A stretch of 53,801 bases of DNA, taken from Halioglobus sp. Lineage in GTDB: Bacteria; Pseudomonadota; Gammaproteobacteria; Pseudomonadales; Halieaceae. Made by a program: the position numbers and the translations under genes. Below are positions 35,506 to 43,885 of this stretch, in pieces. The stretch covers positions 1 to 53,801 of the forward strand of contig PABK01000007.1 in NCBI GenBank assembly GCA_002699145.1, in the 5' to 3' direction. Numbering within the stretch: the stretch's first letter is position 1; every line of letters starts with the position of its first letter. Under the pieces are notes generated by a model. It ran no database searches. It was not told the DNA's origin and saw only the letters and a list, made by a program, of their open reading frames with translations.

Positions 35506-36279
35506 ATGAGCCAGGCAATCAACCCCGAGGCCACCGCGGTACCCGTGGACAGCAGGTACCTGCTGTCGCCGCAGCAGATCCACTACTTCGATACTTTCGG
35601 CTACCTGAAAATACCCGGCCTGTTCGCCGACGACATCGACGAAATCGTCGGTGGTTTCGAGGATCTCTTCGGCAACGAGGAACAGCCGGTGTGGGAGACC
35701 CGCGAGGCCCTGCACGGCGACGAACGCCGCGTCATCATCCCCGGTTTCATCGAACAGTCCCCGCGCCTGGCGCCGCTGCAGCACGACCCGCGGGTGCTGG
35801 GGGTGGTGCAGAGCCTGATCGGGCCCGAGTACAAGTGGGCGAGCAGCGACGGCAACCTGTTTTACTGCGAGAGCTACTGGCACTCGGACATGTACTCGGC
35901 GCCGCTGCAACACTACCACGTCAAACTGTCCTTTTACCTGGATGACCTGACCGGGCAAAACGGCGCCATTCGTCTCATCCCCGGCTCGCACTTCCACAAC
36001 CAGACCTTCGCCCGCACCCTGCTGCGCGATTTCAACGACCCGGCGAAAATCACCGAGCTGTTTGGTGTCGACGGCAATGAGATACCCTCGGTCACTATCG
36101 AGAGCAAGCCTGGCGACCTGATCATCTGGAACTTCCGCACCATACACGGCAGCTACAACGGCGGCGAACGCCGGCGCCTGTTCTCGCTCAATTTCGGCGA
36201 GGCGACGCCCGGTACGCACGACGGCCCGGCGCAGACCGTGTACGACCCCTACCCCTACCGCAGCGCCCCGGGCAACTGA
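35506..36279 (+). CDS. Phytanoyl-CoA dioxygenase (PhyH) family protein
   Basis: The 257-residue Fe(II)/2-oxoglutarate oxygenase-like protein has the N-terminal FDTFGYLKIPGLF, the iron motif WHSDMYS (H-x-D), LSFYLDDLTGQNGAIRLIPG, and a distal IHGSYNGG followed by RRRLFSLNF, which provide the second His and the 2-oxoglutarate-binding Arg. These enzymes hydroxylate small molecules, often in natural-product or lipid pathways. The ATG at 35506 follows a weak ribosome-binding site; the region 35301-35505 holds no other clear feature. The substrate is unknown. Confidence 0.92.
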   Translation: MSQAINPEATAVPVDSRYLLSPQQIHYFDTFGYLKIPGLFADDIDEIVGGFEDLFGNEEQPVWETREALHGDERRVIIPGFIEQSPRLAPLQHDPRVLGVVQSLIGPEYKWASSDGNLFYCESYWHSDMYSAPLQHYHVKLSFYLDDLTGQNGAIRLIPGSHFHNQTFARTLLRDFNDPAKITELFGVDGNEIPSVTIESKPGDLIIWNFRTIHGSYNGGERRRLFSLNFGEATPGTHDGPAQTVYDPYPYRSAPGN

Positions 36280-36303
36280 CCGGCAGGCGCGCCAGTACCG
36301 GCC

Positions 36304-36331
36304 GCACCCGTCCCGCGAGCCGGGCGGGTGC
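36304..36331 (+). terminator. Possible hairpin terminator after the PhyH gene
   Basis: GCACCCGTCCCG and CGGGCGGGTGC form a near-perfect GC-rich stem with a short loop, 25 bp after the stop of the dioxygenase gene. No T-run follows, so this is only a candidate terminator or stabilising hairpin. Confidence 0.35.
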
Positions 36332-36377
36332 GTCCATGACTGCCGCCCTGGCCCGTCGCAACTAGAGCACGAGCGCT

Positions 36378-37124
36378 ATGCTGCCCAGTCCCTACCAGAT
36401 CAAGAAGACACTGATGTACCCGCGCAAGTGGTACATGCGGCGCCGCGAAAACCTGGAGCCGGGCTTCCTGCGCAGTGCGCTGGAACTGCACTACTATCGG
36501 CCGGCTTTTTACGCCTGGCTGGGAGCGGTGGGCGAAAATTCGCAGCTGCTGCACGAAGCCCCGATCGACGACGACAGTCTGGTGCTGGACGTGGGGGCCT
36601 TTATCGGCGAGTGGGCGGAGGAAATCATCGCGCGCTACAACCCGCGCATCCTGGCTTTCGAGCCAGATCCTCGCAATTTCAGGCAGCTGCAGCAAAAGCT
36701 GGGCGACAACCCGAAGGTGTCATGCCACGAATACGGCCTGGGCGACAGTAACGAGACGCTGCCCATGGCCCTGCAGTGGATGGGGTCCACGGTGTTCGAC
36801 GACAACGTGGACGCGCCCGACACCAAGTGGGTGGAGGTACAGATCCGCGACATCGTCGCCGCCTGGCAGGCGCTGCAGCTGGATCGCGTGGATCTGATGA
36901 AAATCAATATCGAGGGTGCGGAGTTTCCACTTCTGGAGCGCATGGCCGACGCCGGCCTGCTGCAGCAGGTGGACACCTACCTCATCCAGTTTCACGAGTG
37001 GCACCCCGGCGCCTACCACCGGCGGCGCAAAATTCGCCGCGCCCTGGCAAGAACACACAACCTGGAATGGGACTACCACTTCATCTGGGAAAAATGGGTG
37101 CGCAAGCCGGCTTCCCCGGGCTGA
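36378..37124 (+). CDS. FkbM-family methyltransferase (1)
   Basis: The 248-residue class I methyltransferase has the SAM-binding motif LVLDVGAFIGEWA, the second motif ILAFEPDPRNFRQL, and the FkbM core DRVDLMKINIEGAEFPLL with HEWHPG. FkbM enzymes O-methylate sugars or polyketides, including surface glycans. A close paralogue lies convergent, 10 bp away. It is downstream of the dioxygenase gene on the same strand. Confidence 0.92.
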   Translation: MLPSPYQIKKTLMYPRKWYMRRRENLEPGFLRSALELHYYRPAFYAWLGAVGENSQLLHEAPIDDDSLVLDVGAFIGEWAEEIIARYNPRILAFEPDPRNFRQLQQKLGDNPKVSCHEYGLGDSNETLPMALQWMGSTVFDDNVDAPDTKWVEVQIRDIVAAWQALQLDRVDLMKINIEGAEFPLLERMADAGLLQQVDTYLIQFHEWHPGAYHRRRKIRRALARTHNLEWDYHFIWEKWVRKPASPG

Positions 37125-37156
37125 GTGCGGCTGTTCAGCGGCGCACCCATTTCTCC
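37088..37156. repeat. Inverted repeat joining the ends of the two FkbM genes
   Basis: Bases 37088-37103 and 37141-37156 are reverse complements at 15 of 16 positions. Both arms encode the conserved C-terminal WEKWVR of the two convergent FkbM paralogues. The repeat may form a hairpin that ends both transcripts, but its origin is simply the paralogy of the two coding regions. Confidence 0.75.
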
Positions 37157-37869
37157 CACACGAACTCGTAGTTCCACTCCTGCCGATGGGTTTTTTCCAG
37201 CGCCTGCTGGATGCGCTGCCGGCGGCGATGCGCATCCGGATGCCACTCGTGAAACTGGATGAGGTAGGTGTCCACCCTGTCCAGCATGTCGGTTTCCTGC
37301 ATGCGCTCGAGCAGCGGGAATTCCGCGCCCTCGATATTGATTTTCATCAGGTCGACGCGGTCCAGTTCCAGTTCCTCCCACACCCGGTCGACGGCGGCGA
37401 TGCGCACCTGGATACGCGGCACCTCGGCGTTCTCGGCGCGCTCGTCGAACATGGAGGAGCCCAGGCCGTTGAGGGTGAAATCGACCGTTTCCTCCCGCGC
37501 CCCGAGGCCGTACTGGTAGGGTTTCAGCTTCGGATTTTCCTGCGCCTGCTCGGACAGGCGCTGGAAGGAACGCGGATTGGGCTCGAAGGCATAGATCACC
37601 GGGTCGTAGCGGGCGACCACGTGCTGCGCCCACTTGCCGGTAAAGGCGCCCACATCCAGCACCACGCTGCCGTCGCCGATGTCCGCCTCGTGCAGGATGT
37701 GCGGGTTCATCACCGTGGCGCCGAGAAAATTCACGATGCCGGGGCTGTAGTAGTGCAGCTCCAGCATCGCGCGCAGGGACTGCTGCACGTTGCGATACTT
37801 CCAGCGCATGTACAGCCGGCGCGGCCAAAGCATGGCTTTTTTTAACTCGTAGGTGCTGAAAATACCCAT
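37135..37869 (-). CDS. FkbM-family methyltransferase (2)
   Basis: This 244-residue paralogue of the preceding gene has the same landmarks: VVLDVGAFTGKWA, YAFEPNPRSFQRL, DRVDLMKINIEGAEFPLL, QFHEWHPDAHRR and a terminal EFVWEKWVRR. The N-terminus (YELKKAMLWPRRLYMRW) also parallels paralogue 1. It faces the sulfatase gene across an 81-bp divergent gap. The inverted arrangement suggests a duplication followed by inversion. Confidence 0.92.
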   Translation of the reverse strand: MGIFSTYELKKAMLWPRRLYMRWKYRNVQQSLRAMLELHYYSPGIVNFLGATVMNPHILHEADIGDGSVVLDVGAFTGKWAQHVVARYDPVIYAFEPNPRSFQRLSEQAQENPKLKPYQYGLGAREETVDFTLNGLGSSMFDERAENAEVPRIQVRIAAVDRVWEELELDRVDLMKINIEGAEFPLLERMQETDMLDRVDTYLIQFHEWHPDAHRRRQRIQQALEKTHRQEWNYEFVWEKWVRR

Positions 37870-37950
37870 GGACTGACCGCGTGGACGTTATTATTGGCAA
37901 TTCGGACAATGGTATTATCTCGACCCAACCATGTCGACCAGAGAAAAATA

Positions 37951-39930
37951 ATGTCATCGACGCTGTCACCGGGCGGCGCATTGCGCCCGGCACTGTGGGG
38001 CTTGCTGCTGGCCGCGTTGATGTTTTCCTGGCTGCACAACGCGCTCAACCTGGTGCGCGAATGGACGGCCTCCGCCGAGGAAAGCGACACCGCGGGCCGG
38101 CCGAACATACTGCTGATCGTCGCCGACGATCTCGGCTACAACGACACCTCGGTGATCAACGCCGGCGGATTGCCGACACCACGGCTGGAGGAACTGGCCG
38201 CCGGGGGCGTGACCTTCAGCCGCCACTACGCGGACGCGACCTGCACACCCAGCCGCGTCGCCATCCTCTCCGGGCGCTACCCCGAGCGTTCCGGCTTTCG
38301 CCCGGTGGGCAGCGAGATCCCCGCGGAATACGCCACCATCGCCGAACACCTGCGCGCCGCGGGCTACCGCACCTACCTCACCGGCAAGTGGCACGCCGGC
38401 GAGGAGCGGCGCGCCGGCTGGCCGCAGAACAAGGGCTTCGAGGGCTGGTTCGGCTTTCTCAACCAGTTCGAGCTGTCCCCCGAGCCAGCCGCGGGCGACG
38501 ACGCGATTCGCCGACCCACCTACTTCAATCCCCGGCTGCGCAGCGACGGCGGTGAACCGCAGGTCCACCAGGGGCACCTCACCGACCTGCTCACCGAGCA
38601 CACCCTGGCGCGCATCGCCGAGTTCAGGGCGCAGGAACAGCCCTGGTTCATCTACCACGCCTTCCTCGCGCCACACAGTCCCATCCAGCCCGCGCCGCGT
38701 TACCGCGCGCGCTTTCCGGACACACCGGAAGGCGCCTACAGCGCCCTGGTCACGCAAATGGACGATGCCGTGGGCCGCCTGCTCGACGCCGTGGACGCCG
38801 ACAACACCCTGGTCGTCTTCGTCAGCGACAACGGCGGCACCAACCTGCAGCGGGACAACAACTATCCCTTCCACGGGCGCAAGAACGAGGTCTACGAGGG
38901 CGCGCTGCGCACACCGCTGATCCTGCGCTGGCCCGGCCAGTTGCCAGCGGCACGGCGTGTCGATTCGGTGGTCATGAACGTCGACATCTACCCGACGCTG
39001 CTGGCCGCCGCCGGCGCCGCGCCGGACACTGGCGCGGACGGGGTCAGCCTGCTGCCACTGGCCGCCCGGGACATCGCGCCGCCGCAGCGACAGCGCGGCT
39101 GGGAATCCTACAGCGCCAATATAAACAGCCTCAGTTTCAGTTTCCTGGACGCCGGCGGTCGCTGGCGCGCGGTCAGCCAGGACGGCATGTCGCGCCAGCT
39201 GTACGACCTGGCCGCCGCCCCGCAGGGCGCGGACGATGTCGCCGCCGGCAACAACGCCACGCTGGCGGCGCTGGAGACGGCGTTCTGGCGCGAACACTGG
39301 GGCAAGAGCCTGCTGCCGGTGAGCGCCCGCCCGGGCGCGGTGCCGGGAAGTACCCTCTACGAGGGTTTCGACACCTTGCGCACGCCGTTTCGCCACGGCT
39401 TCGCCATCGGTATCGAGATCGGCCCGCTGGCGGCGCAGGACGCGCGCTCCGCGCAGGTCCTGGCGCAGCAGGGCGACTTTTGGGAACTGCGCTACGAGCC
39501 CGGCCACGGCCTGCTCTGGCGCATGGGCGAGGAGGAACTGCGGGACCCGCATTTCGACCCGCACAGCTGCAATGCCGTGGTCATGACCGGTTACCTGCAG
39601 CCCAGGGGGCACCTGGCCCAGCGCGCGCCCCGTTCGCCACTCAAGCTCTACTCCTCCGGCCTGCTGCGCGACGTACGCAGCGACAGCAGTATCGAGCTGT
39701 TGCCGGCGGGCGCGGCACTGGCCACGCCCACACAGGTGAACCTGGGCGGCCGTGCGCTGTTTGCCAATATGGTGCTCGGGGCCTTCGCCGACCCCTACGA
39801 ACCGCGGGTTGCCGAGGCCTTTTTCGACTACTACGTGGCAGCGCACCGGGACGGCAGCCTGGCCATGGCCGACGTGGCGGCGCTGGACCGCATGCTGTGC
39901 CGCGACGGCGAGGCGCCGACCACCCACTGA
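37951..39930 (+). CDS. Sulfatase with formylglycine motif
   Basis: The 659-residue protein has an N-terminal hydrophobic segment (ALWGLLLAALMFSWL) acting as signal or anchor. A type I sulfatase domain follows, with NILLIVADDLGYNDTS (metal-binding aspartates), CTPSR (Cys98 in C-x-P-S-R is the residue converted to formylglycine), GKWHAG, FVSDNGG and KNEVYEG. The last about 180 residues form an additional beta-rich region. It should hydrolyse sulfate esters, probably of glycans, in the periplasm. Maturation needs an FGE or anSME from elsewhere; the FGE-like protein in this window lacks the needed cysteines. Confidence 0.92.
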   Translation: MSSTLSPGGALRPALWGLLLAALMFSWLHNALNLVREWTASAEESDTAGRPNILLIVADDLGYNDTSVINAGGLPTPRLEELAAGGVTFSRHYADATCTPSRVAILSGRYPERSGFRPVGSEIPAEYATIAEHLRAAGYRTYLTGKWHAGEERRAGWPQNKGFEGWFGFLNQFELSPEPAAGDDAIRRPTYFNPRLRSDGGEPQVHQGHLTDLLTEHTLARIAEFRAQEQPWFIYHAFLAPHSPIQPAPRYRARFPDTPEGAYSALVTQMDDAVGRLLDAVDADNTLVVFVSDNGGTNLQRDNNYPFHGRKNEVYEGALRTPLILRWPGQLPAARRVDSVVMNVDIYPTLLAAAGAAPDTGADGVSLLPLAARDIAPPQRQRGWESYSANINSLSFSFLDAGGRWRAVSQDGMSRQLYDLAAAPQGADDVAAGNNATLAALETAFWREHWGKSLLPVSARPGAVPGSTLYEGFDTLRTPFRHGFAIGIEIGPLAAQDARSAQVLAQQGDFWELRYEPGHGLLWRMGEEELRDPHFDPHSCNAVVMTGYLQPRGHLAQRAPRSPLKLYSSGLLRDVRSDSSIELLPAGAALATPTQVNLGGRALFANMVLGAFADPYEPRVAEAFFDYYVAAHRDGSLAMADVAALDRMLCRDGEAPTTH

Positions 39931-40094
39931 GCGCGGCCTGGCTGGCGGCGGCGCATTGGCCTTTCCAGGCCGGGCTAGCGTAATTTCTGTTTAAAATTCA
40001 AAAGTTTGACCTTCTTCGCAGATTCCCGGTGGGCGCTTGACAGTGTGTTCGCCGCGATGCCATCATTTTTCGCCCTGTGCCAGTTGGAAACGAC

Positions 40095-41162
40095 ATGTCC
40101 GTCAGCCCGCTGTTCCTTACCATCGACATCGAGATCACCAATCGGTGTAACGCGACCTGCCACTTCTGCCCCCGCGATGCCACACCGCACCAGGGCATCA
40201 TGGACGTGGACACCTTCGACAAGGCCCTGCAGCGCGCGGTGGACTACCGCCAGGTCGTGAAGGACGTCTCCGGGCTGCCGATCACGGTCAGCCTGTGCGG
40301 CCTGGGCGAGCCCCTGATCAACCGCGAGTGCGTCAACTTCGTGAAAAAGGTCAAGGCGGAAGGCTTCCGTTGCTCCATGTCCTCCAACGGCAACCTGCTC
40401 ACTGAAGACAAGGCCAGGGCGCTGCTCGACGCCGGGCTCAACGAAATCTACATCAACGTGTCCGACACCGGGGACGAGTACGAGAAGGTCTACAACCTGC
40501 CCTGGGATCGCACCTGCGAGAACATCACACGCTTCCTGGAACTCGCCGAGGGCCGCTGCAACACGGTCATCATCCTGGTCGATCACCACGACGACCAGGA
40601 GCACGTCAAGGCGATGGAGGCTTTCTGGCGCGAACGCGGCGCGAAGAATTTCCACTCCTACAGCGTCATCAACCGCGGCGGCGCGCTGTTCGTCGAGCAC
40701 ATGCAGTTCGAGCAGTACACGGAGATGGTGCAGGCCAGGACGCGGCTCACCGAGGGCGGCGCCCAGCCGCTGTGCGGCGCGCCCTGGGGGTTCCTGTTTG
40801 TCGGCTACGACGGCAACTACTACCTGTGCTGCTCCGACTGGCGCAAGCAGGCCAGCCTGGGTTCCGTGTTCGACGCCAGTTTCCTGCAGATCACCCGGCA
40901 GAAACTGGCCATGGTGGTTAGCCGGGAACCGGTGTGCAAGACCTGCAACCACGACCCGATCAACATGCTCACCGAGACCCTGCGCGCGGTCAACCAGGGC
41001 CAGGCGACGCCGGCGGAGGCGGATGAGTTGTGCCGCTCCCTGCGCGCCGGCAGCCAGGAGATCAACCTCAAGCTGGGCGAGTTGCTGGAATACGGTGAGA
41101 ACCATCCCGAGGGCGTGCTGCCCGCGGACGCCGACATCATTCCCGTGGTGGCGACCTCCTGA
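40095..41162 (+). CDS. Radical SAM/SPASM protein (1)
   Basis: The 355-residue protein has the radical SAM cluster motif CNATCHFC and a C-terminal SPASM-like set of cysteines (LCGAPWG, YLCCSDW, CKTCNHD), so it probably holds a second iron-sulfur cluster. GLGEPLINRE and MSSNGNLL are typical TIM-barrel segments. Its paralogue lies 0.6 kb downstream. The ATG at 40095 is preferred to an in-frame GTG at 40077. The substrate is unknown; the neighbouring FkbM, PhyH and sulfotransferase genes suggest modification of a glycan, peptide or small metabolite. Confidence 0.9.
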   Translation: MSVSPLFLTIDIEITNRCNATCHFCPRDATPHQGIMDVDTFDKALQRAVDYRQVVKDVSGLPITVSLCGLGEPLINRECVNFVKKVKAEGFRCSMSSNGNLLTEDKARALLDAGLNEIYINVSDTGDEYEKVYNLPWDRTCENITRFLELAEGRCNTVIILVDHHDDQEHVKAMEAFWRERGAKNFHSYSVINRGGALFVEHMQFEQYTEMVQARTRLTEGGAQPLCGAPWGFLFVGYDGNYYLCCSDWRKQASLGSVFDASFLQITRQKLAMVVSREPVCKTCNHDPINMLTETLRAVNQGQATPAEADELCRSLRAGSQEINLKLGELLEYGENHPEGVLPADADIIPVVATS

Positions 41163-41222
41163 AGGCGGGGCGCGGCCAGCAACACCGCCAACTCCAGGGT
41201 TGACCAGAACGGGGGCGCGCCA

Positions 41223-41678
41223 GTGGACGACAGCCGCGAAATCGAGAATCTCATCTACCTGTACGCCGAGCGCATCGATGCCGGCGACCTGGCGGGCGTG
41301 GCGGAACTGTTCCGTGATGGGGAGATCGTCTCCAGCGAGTACGACACGCGCCACGCCGGCTACGAAGAAGTGCTGGGCCTTTACCGGCAATCGACCCGGA
41401 TCTACCCCGACAGCGGCACGCCGAAAACACGGCACCTGACCAGCAACGTGATTATCGAGCTGGACGAGGACGGGGCCGACGCGCGGGCCCGCTCCTGTTA
41501 CACCGTGCTCCAGGCGACGGCGGACCTGCCGCTACAGCCCATAATCTGCGGCCGCTACGAGGACCGCTTTCGCAAGACGCGCGGTAGCTGGCAGTTCGCG
41601 CGGCGCGAAATGTTCGTGGACCTGCTCGGCGACCTGTCGGCGCACCTGCTGTTCAACCTTGCAGACCGTTCCACCTGA
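41223..41678 (+). CDS. SnoaL-like/NTF2-fold protein
   Basis: The 151-residue protein resembles the SnoaL-like/NTF2 group (residues IENLIYLYAERIDAGDLAGV, then strands ending in WQFARREMFVDLLG). The fold often serves as a small isomerase, dehydratase or scaffold. It begins with GTG at 41223 and lies between the two radical SAM paralogues, which suggests a shared pathway. Confidence 0.85.
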   Translation: MDDSREIENLIYLYAERIDAGDLAGVAELFRDGEIVSSEYDTRHAGYEEVLGLYRQSTRIYPDSGTPKTRHLTSNVIIELDEDGADARARSCYTVLQATADLPLQPIICGRYEDRFRKTRGSWQFARREMFVDLLGDLSAHLLFNLADRST

Positions 41679-41793
41679 GTTGCCGCAAACTGTGACCACG
41701 CACACACTATCCTGCCGGCCCAGACCGAATGTACCTGTACTTGAAAGTCGGGCATCCACTATACTGATGTGCCTATAATTCCGCAGGCTTCGC

Positions 41794-42861
41794 ATGGAAA
41801 TAAGCATAAACATCGACATCGAGGCGACCAACCGCTGCAATGCGGTGTGTCACTTCTGTCCGCGCGATGCGACGCCGCACCAGGGTCACATGACCATGGA
41901 GACGTTCGAGCAGACCTTGTTCCGGGCGGTGGAATTGCGCGACCACAACGCCTCGCGCTCGAACTTCCCGGTGCGACTGGAACCCAACGTCTGCGGCCTG
42001 GGTGAGCCGCTGATCAACCCGCATACGCCGGAGTTCATTCGCCGCATTCGCGGCGCGGGTTTCGACAACTGCAGCATGGCCAGCAATGGCAACCTGCTGG
42101 ACGCCAGGCGCGGCAACGCCATTCTCGAGGCCGGCGTCACCCGGGTGAATATCAACGTTTCCGACCTGGGCAAGGACTATGACGACGTCTACAACCTGCC
42201 CTTTGAAACCACGCGCGACAATATCGCGCGCTTTGTGCGTGACTCCGGCGATGATTGCGAGGTGCATATCGTCCTGGTGAACCACCGCCAGGATCCCGCG
42301 CATACCGCAAACATGAAAAAGTACTGGCTGGAACTGGGCGTCGACGGTTTCATGGAGTACGAGGTCATCAACCGCGGCGGCGCGCTGTTCGTGGACCATA
42401 TGCAGTACGAGCAGTTTCCCGAACGCGCCGAGGCGCGCGATATCATGCAGCAGTGCGGCTCTGAGTGGGTCTGCCCGGTGCCCTTCCTCTACGTGTTTGT
42501 CGGCTACGACGGCCTGTACTACCTGTGCTGCTCCGACTGGAAGAAAGAGGCGCCGATGGCCAGTGTATTCGATACCTCCATACTTTCCATCAGCGAACAG
42601 AAACTGCACCACCTGACCACGCGCGAGCCGGTGTGCAAGACCTGCAACCACGACCCGCTGAACTCGGTGACCGACATGGTGCGCGCGGTAAACGCCGGCG
42701 ACCGCCCGAGGGAAGACCTGGACGCCATGGTCAATACCTTCACCGAACAGAGCGGCCAGGTGGCCCTGTCGGTGGAAATGGCGCGCGAGTTCATCGACCA
42801 GGTGCGCACCAGCCACCTGGAAGCCAGGGGCAAACGCCTCATACCCGTCGTCGCTGTCTGA
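41794..42861 (+). CDS. Radical SAM/SPASM protein (2)
   Basis: This 355-residue paralogue of the radical SAM gene at 40095 has the cluster motif CNAVCHFC and the C-terminal cysteines YLCCSDW and CKTCNHD. Almost identical internal segments (VINRGGALFV, HMQYEQ, EPVCKTCNHDP) show recent duplication or parallel constraint. It begins MEISINIDIEATNRC, so its start is well defined. The pair and the intervening SnoaL-like gene look like one functional unit. Confidence 0.9.
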   Translation: MEISINIDIEATNRCNAVCHFCPRDATPHQGHMTMETFEQTLFRAVELRDHNASRSNFPVRLEPNVCGLGEPLINPHTPEFIRRIRGAGFDNCSMASNGNLLDARRGNAILEAGVTRVNINVSDLGKDYDDVYNLPFETTRDNIARFVRDSGDDCEVHIVLVNHRQDPAHTANMKKYWLELGVDGFMEYEVINRGGALFVDHMQYEQFPERAEARDIMQQCGSEWVCPVPFLYVFVGYDGLYYLCCSDWKKEAPMASVFDTSILSISEQKLHHLTTREPVCKTCNHDPLNSVTDMVRAVNAGDRPREDLDAMVNTFTEQSGQVALSVEMAREFIDQVRTSHLEARGKRLIPVVAV

Positions 42862-42900
42862 CCAGGCCGGCGGCCGCCGTTCCCCACATACCTGAACCCG

Positions 42901-43758
42901 ATGCCCGCAAGTACCGACACGCGCTTTCTCTATATCCACATCATGAAAACCGGCGGGACGTCGTTTGCCGAGCTGCTGCGCAGGACTTTCGCCGAACACG
43001 AGCGCTACCCGGACGCAGTATTGAGCAAGGAATCGACCCTGGCGCACCGGGTGGCGGCCTATACCTGCGTGCCCCAGCTGATACGGGACGCGAACGAGAG
43101 GGCGGCAGAGTTGCGCATCGTCAGGGGCCATGTGCCCTATGTCGTGCGCGGCCAGTTACAGGCGCAGTTCGAGGCGATGACGGTACTGCGCGACCCGGTG
43201 GAGCGCACGCTCTCCTACCTGAAGCACTGCCGCAAGTACCACGAGGAGCACGCGGCCATGGAACTGGAGGAAATCTACGAGCAGGAGTGGTTCTACGAAT
43301 CCTTCATGCACAACTACCAGACGAAAATCTTCTCCATGACCCTGGAGGAGTCTGTCGCGCAGACACGCTACGGCGACCGCGACCCACCGCTGCCGCCACG
43401 CGAGGCTTTCGTCGAGGGCGAGCCGCTGCCCGAGGCTGCGCAGTTGTTGATCAAGGAGTCGCTGGGACGCGTCACCCTGGAACTGTTCTCCCCCGCCACC
43501 GGGGTCGTCGAGGCGGATGCACAGCGCCTGACGACGGCGAAAAGCAACCTGCGTGAGGTCGAACTGGTGGGCGTGACCGAACACTACGAGCGCTTCCTGG
43601 CCGAACTGGGGCGGCGCTACGACTGGGATGTCGGGGCCGTCCCACGCAAGAACGTGGGCGCGGCCGGCGAGGTCTCCAGCGCCCTGCGCGAACGCATCGC
43701 CAGGGACAACGCCCTGGACATGGAACTGTACGACCTCGCCCTCAGCCTGGCGCTATAG
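42901..43758 (+). CDS. Sulfotransferase-family protein
   Basis: The 285-residue protein has the sulfotransferase 5'-phosphosulfate-binding motif near the start (YIHIMKTGGTSFAELL) and the 3'-phosphate-binding motif VLRDPVERTLSYL. It resembles the carbohydrate/heparan-type sulfotransferases, which use PAPS to sulfate sugars or small molecules. It is 39 bp from the second radical SAM gene and may act on the same product. Confidence 0.85.
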   Translation: MPASTDTRFLYIHIMKTGGTSFAELLRRTFAEHERYPDAVLSKESTLAHRVAAYTCVPQLIRDANERAAELRIVRGHVPYVVRGQLQAQFEAMTVLRDPVERTLSYLKHCRKYHEEHAAMELEEIYEQEWFYESFMHNYQTKIFSMTLEESVAQTRYGDRDPPLPPREAFVEGEPLPEAAQLLIKESLGRVTLELFSPATGVVEADAQRLTTAKSNLREVELVGVTEHYERFLAELGRRYDWDVGAVPRKNVGAAGEVSSALRERIARDNALDMELYDLALSLAL

Positions 43759-43885
43759 TAAACGCTGGCGGCTCTGCCGGGTTGCCCCGACAGGTGCCCG
43801 CGATGCAGATCAGGGGCGGAGCCCGGGCTGCCGGGCCAACGTAATCACGACTAATCACGACAATGCCTGACGGGTACAAACACAC

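Noticed and set aside
37966-39927. 653-codon minus-strand frame opposite the sulfatase
   Set aside because: It is a GC-rich shadow of the sulfatase gene, with no motif or signal sequence that would support it.
39933-39972. Hairpin GGCCTGG/CCAGGCC after the sulfatase gene as a terminator
   Set aside because: The loop is long (about 26 bp) and there is no T-tract, so evidence is too weak.
41773-43131. 452-codon minus-strand frame opposite the second radical SAM gene
   Set aside because: The plus-strand protein has conserved cysteine motifs, while the opposite frame has none.
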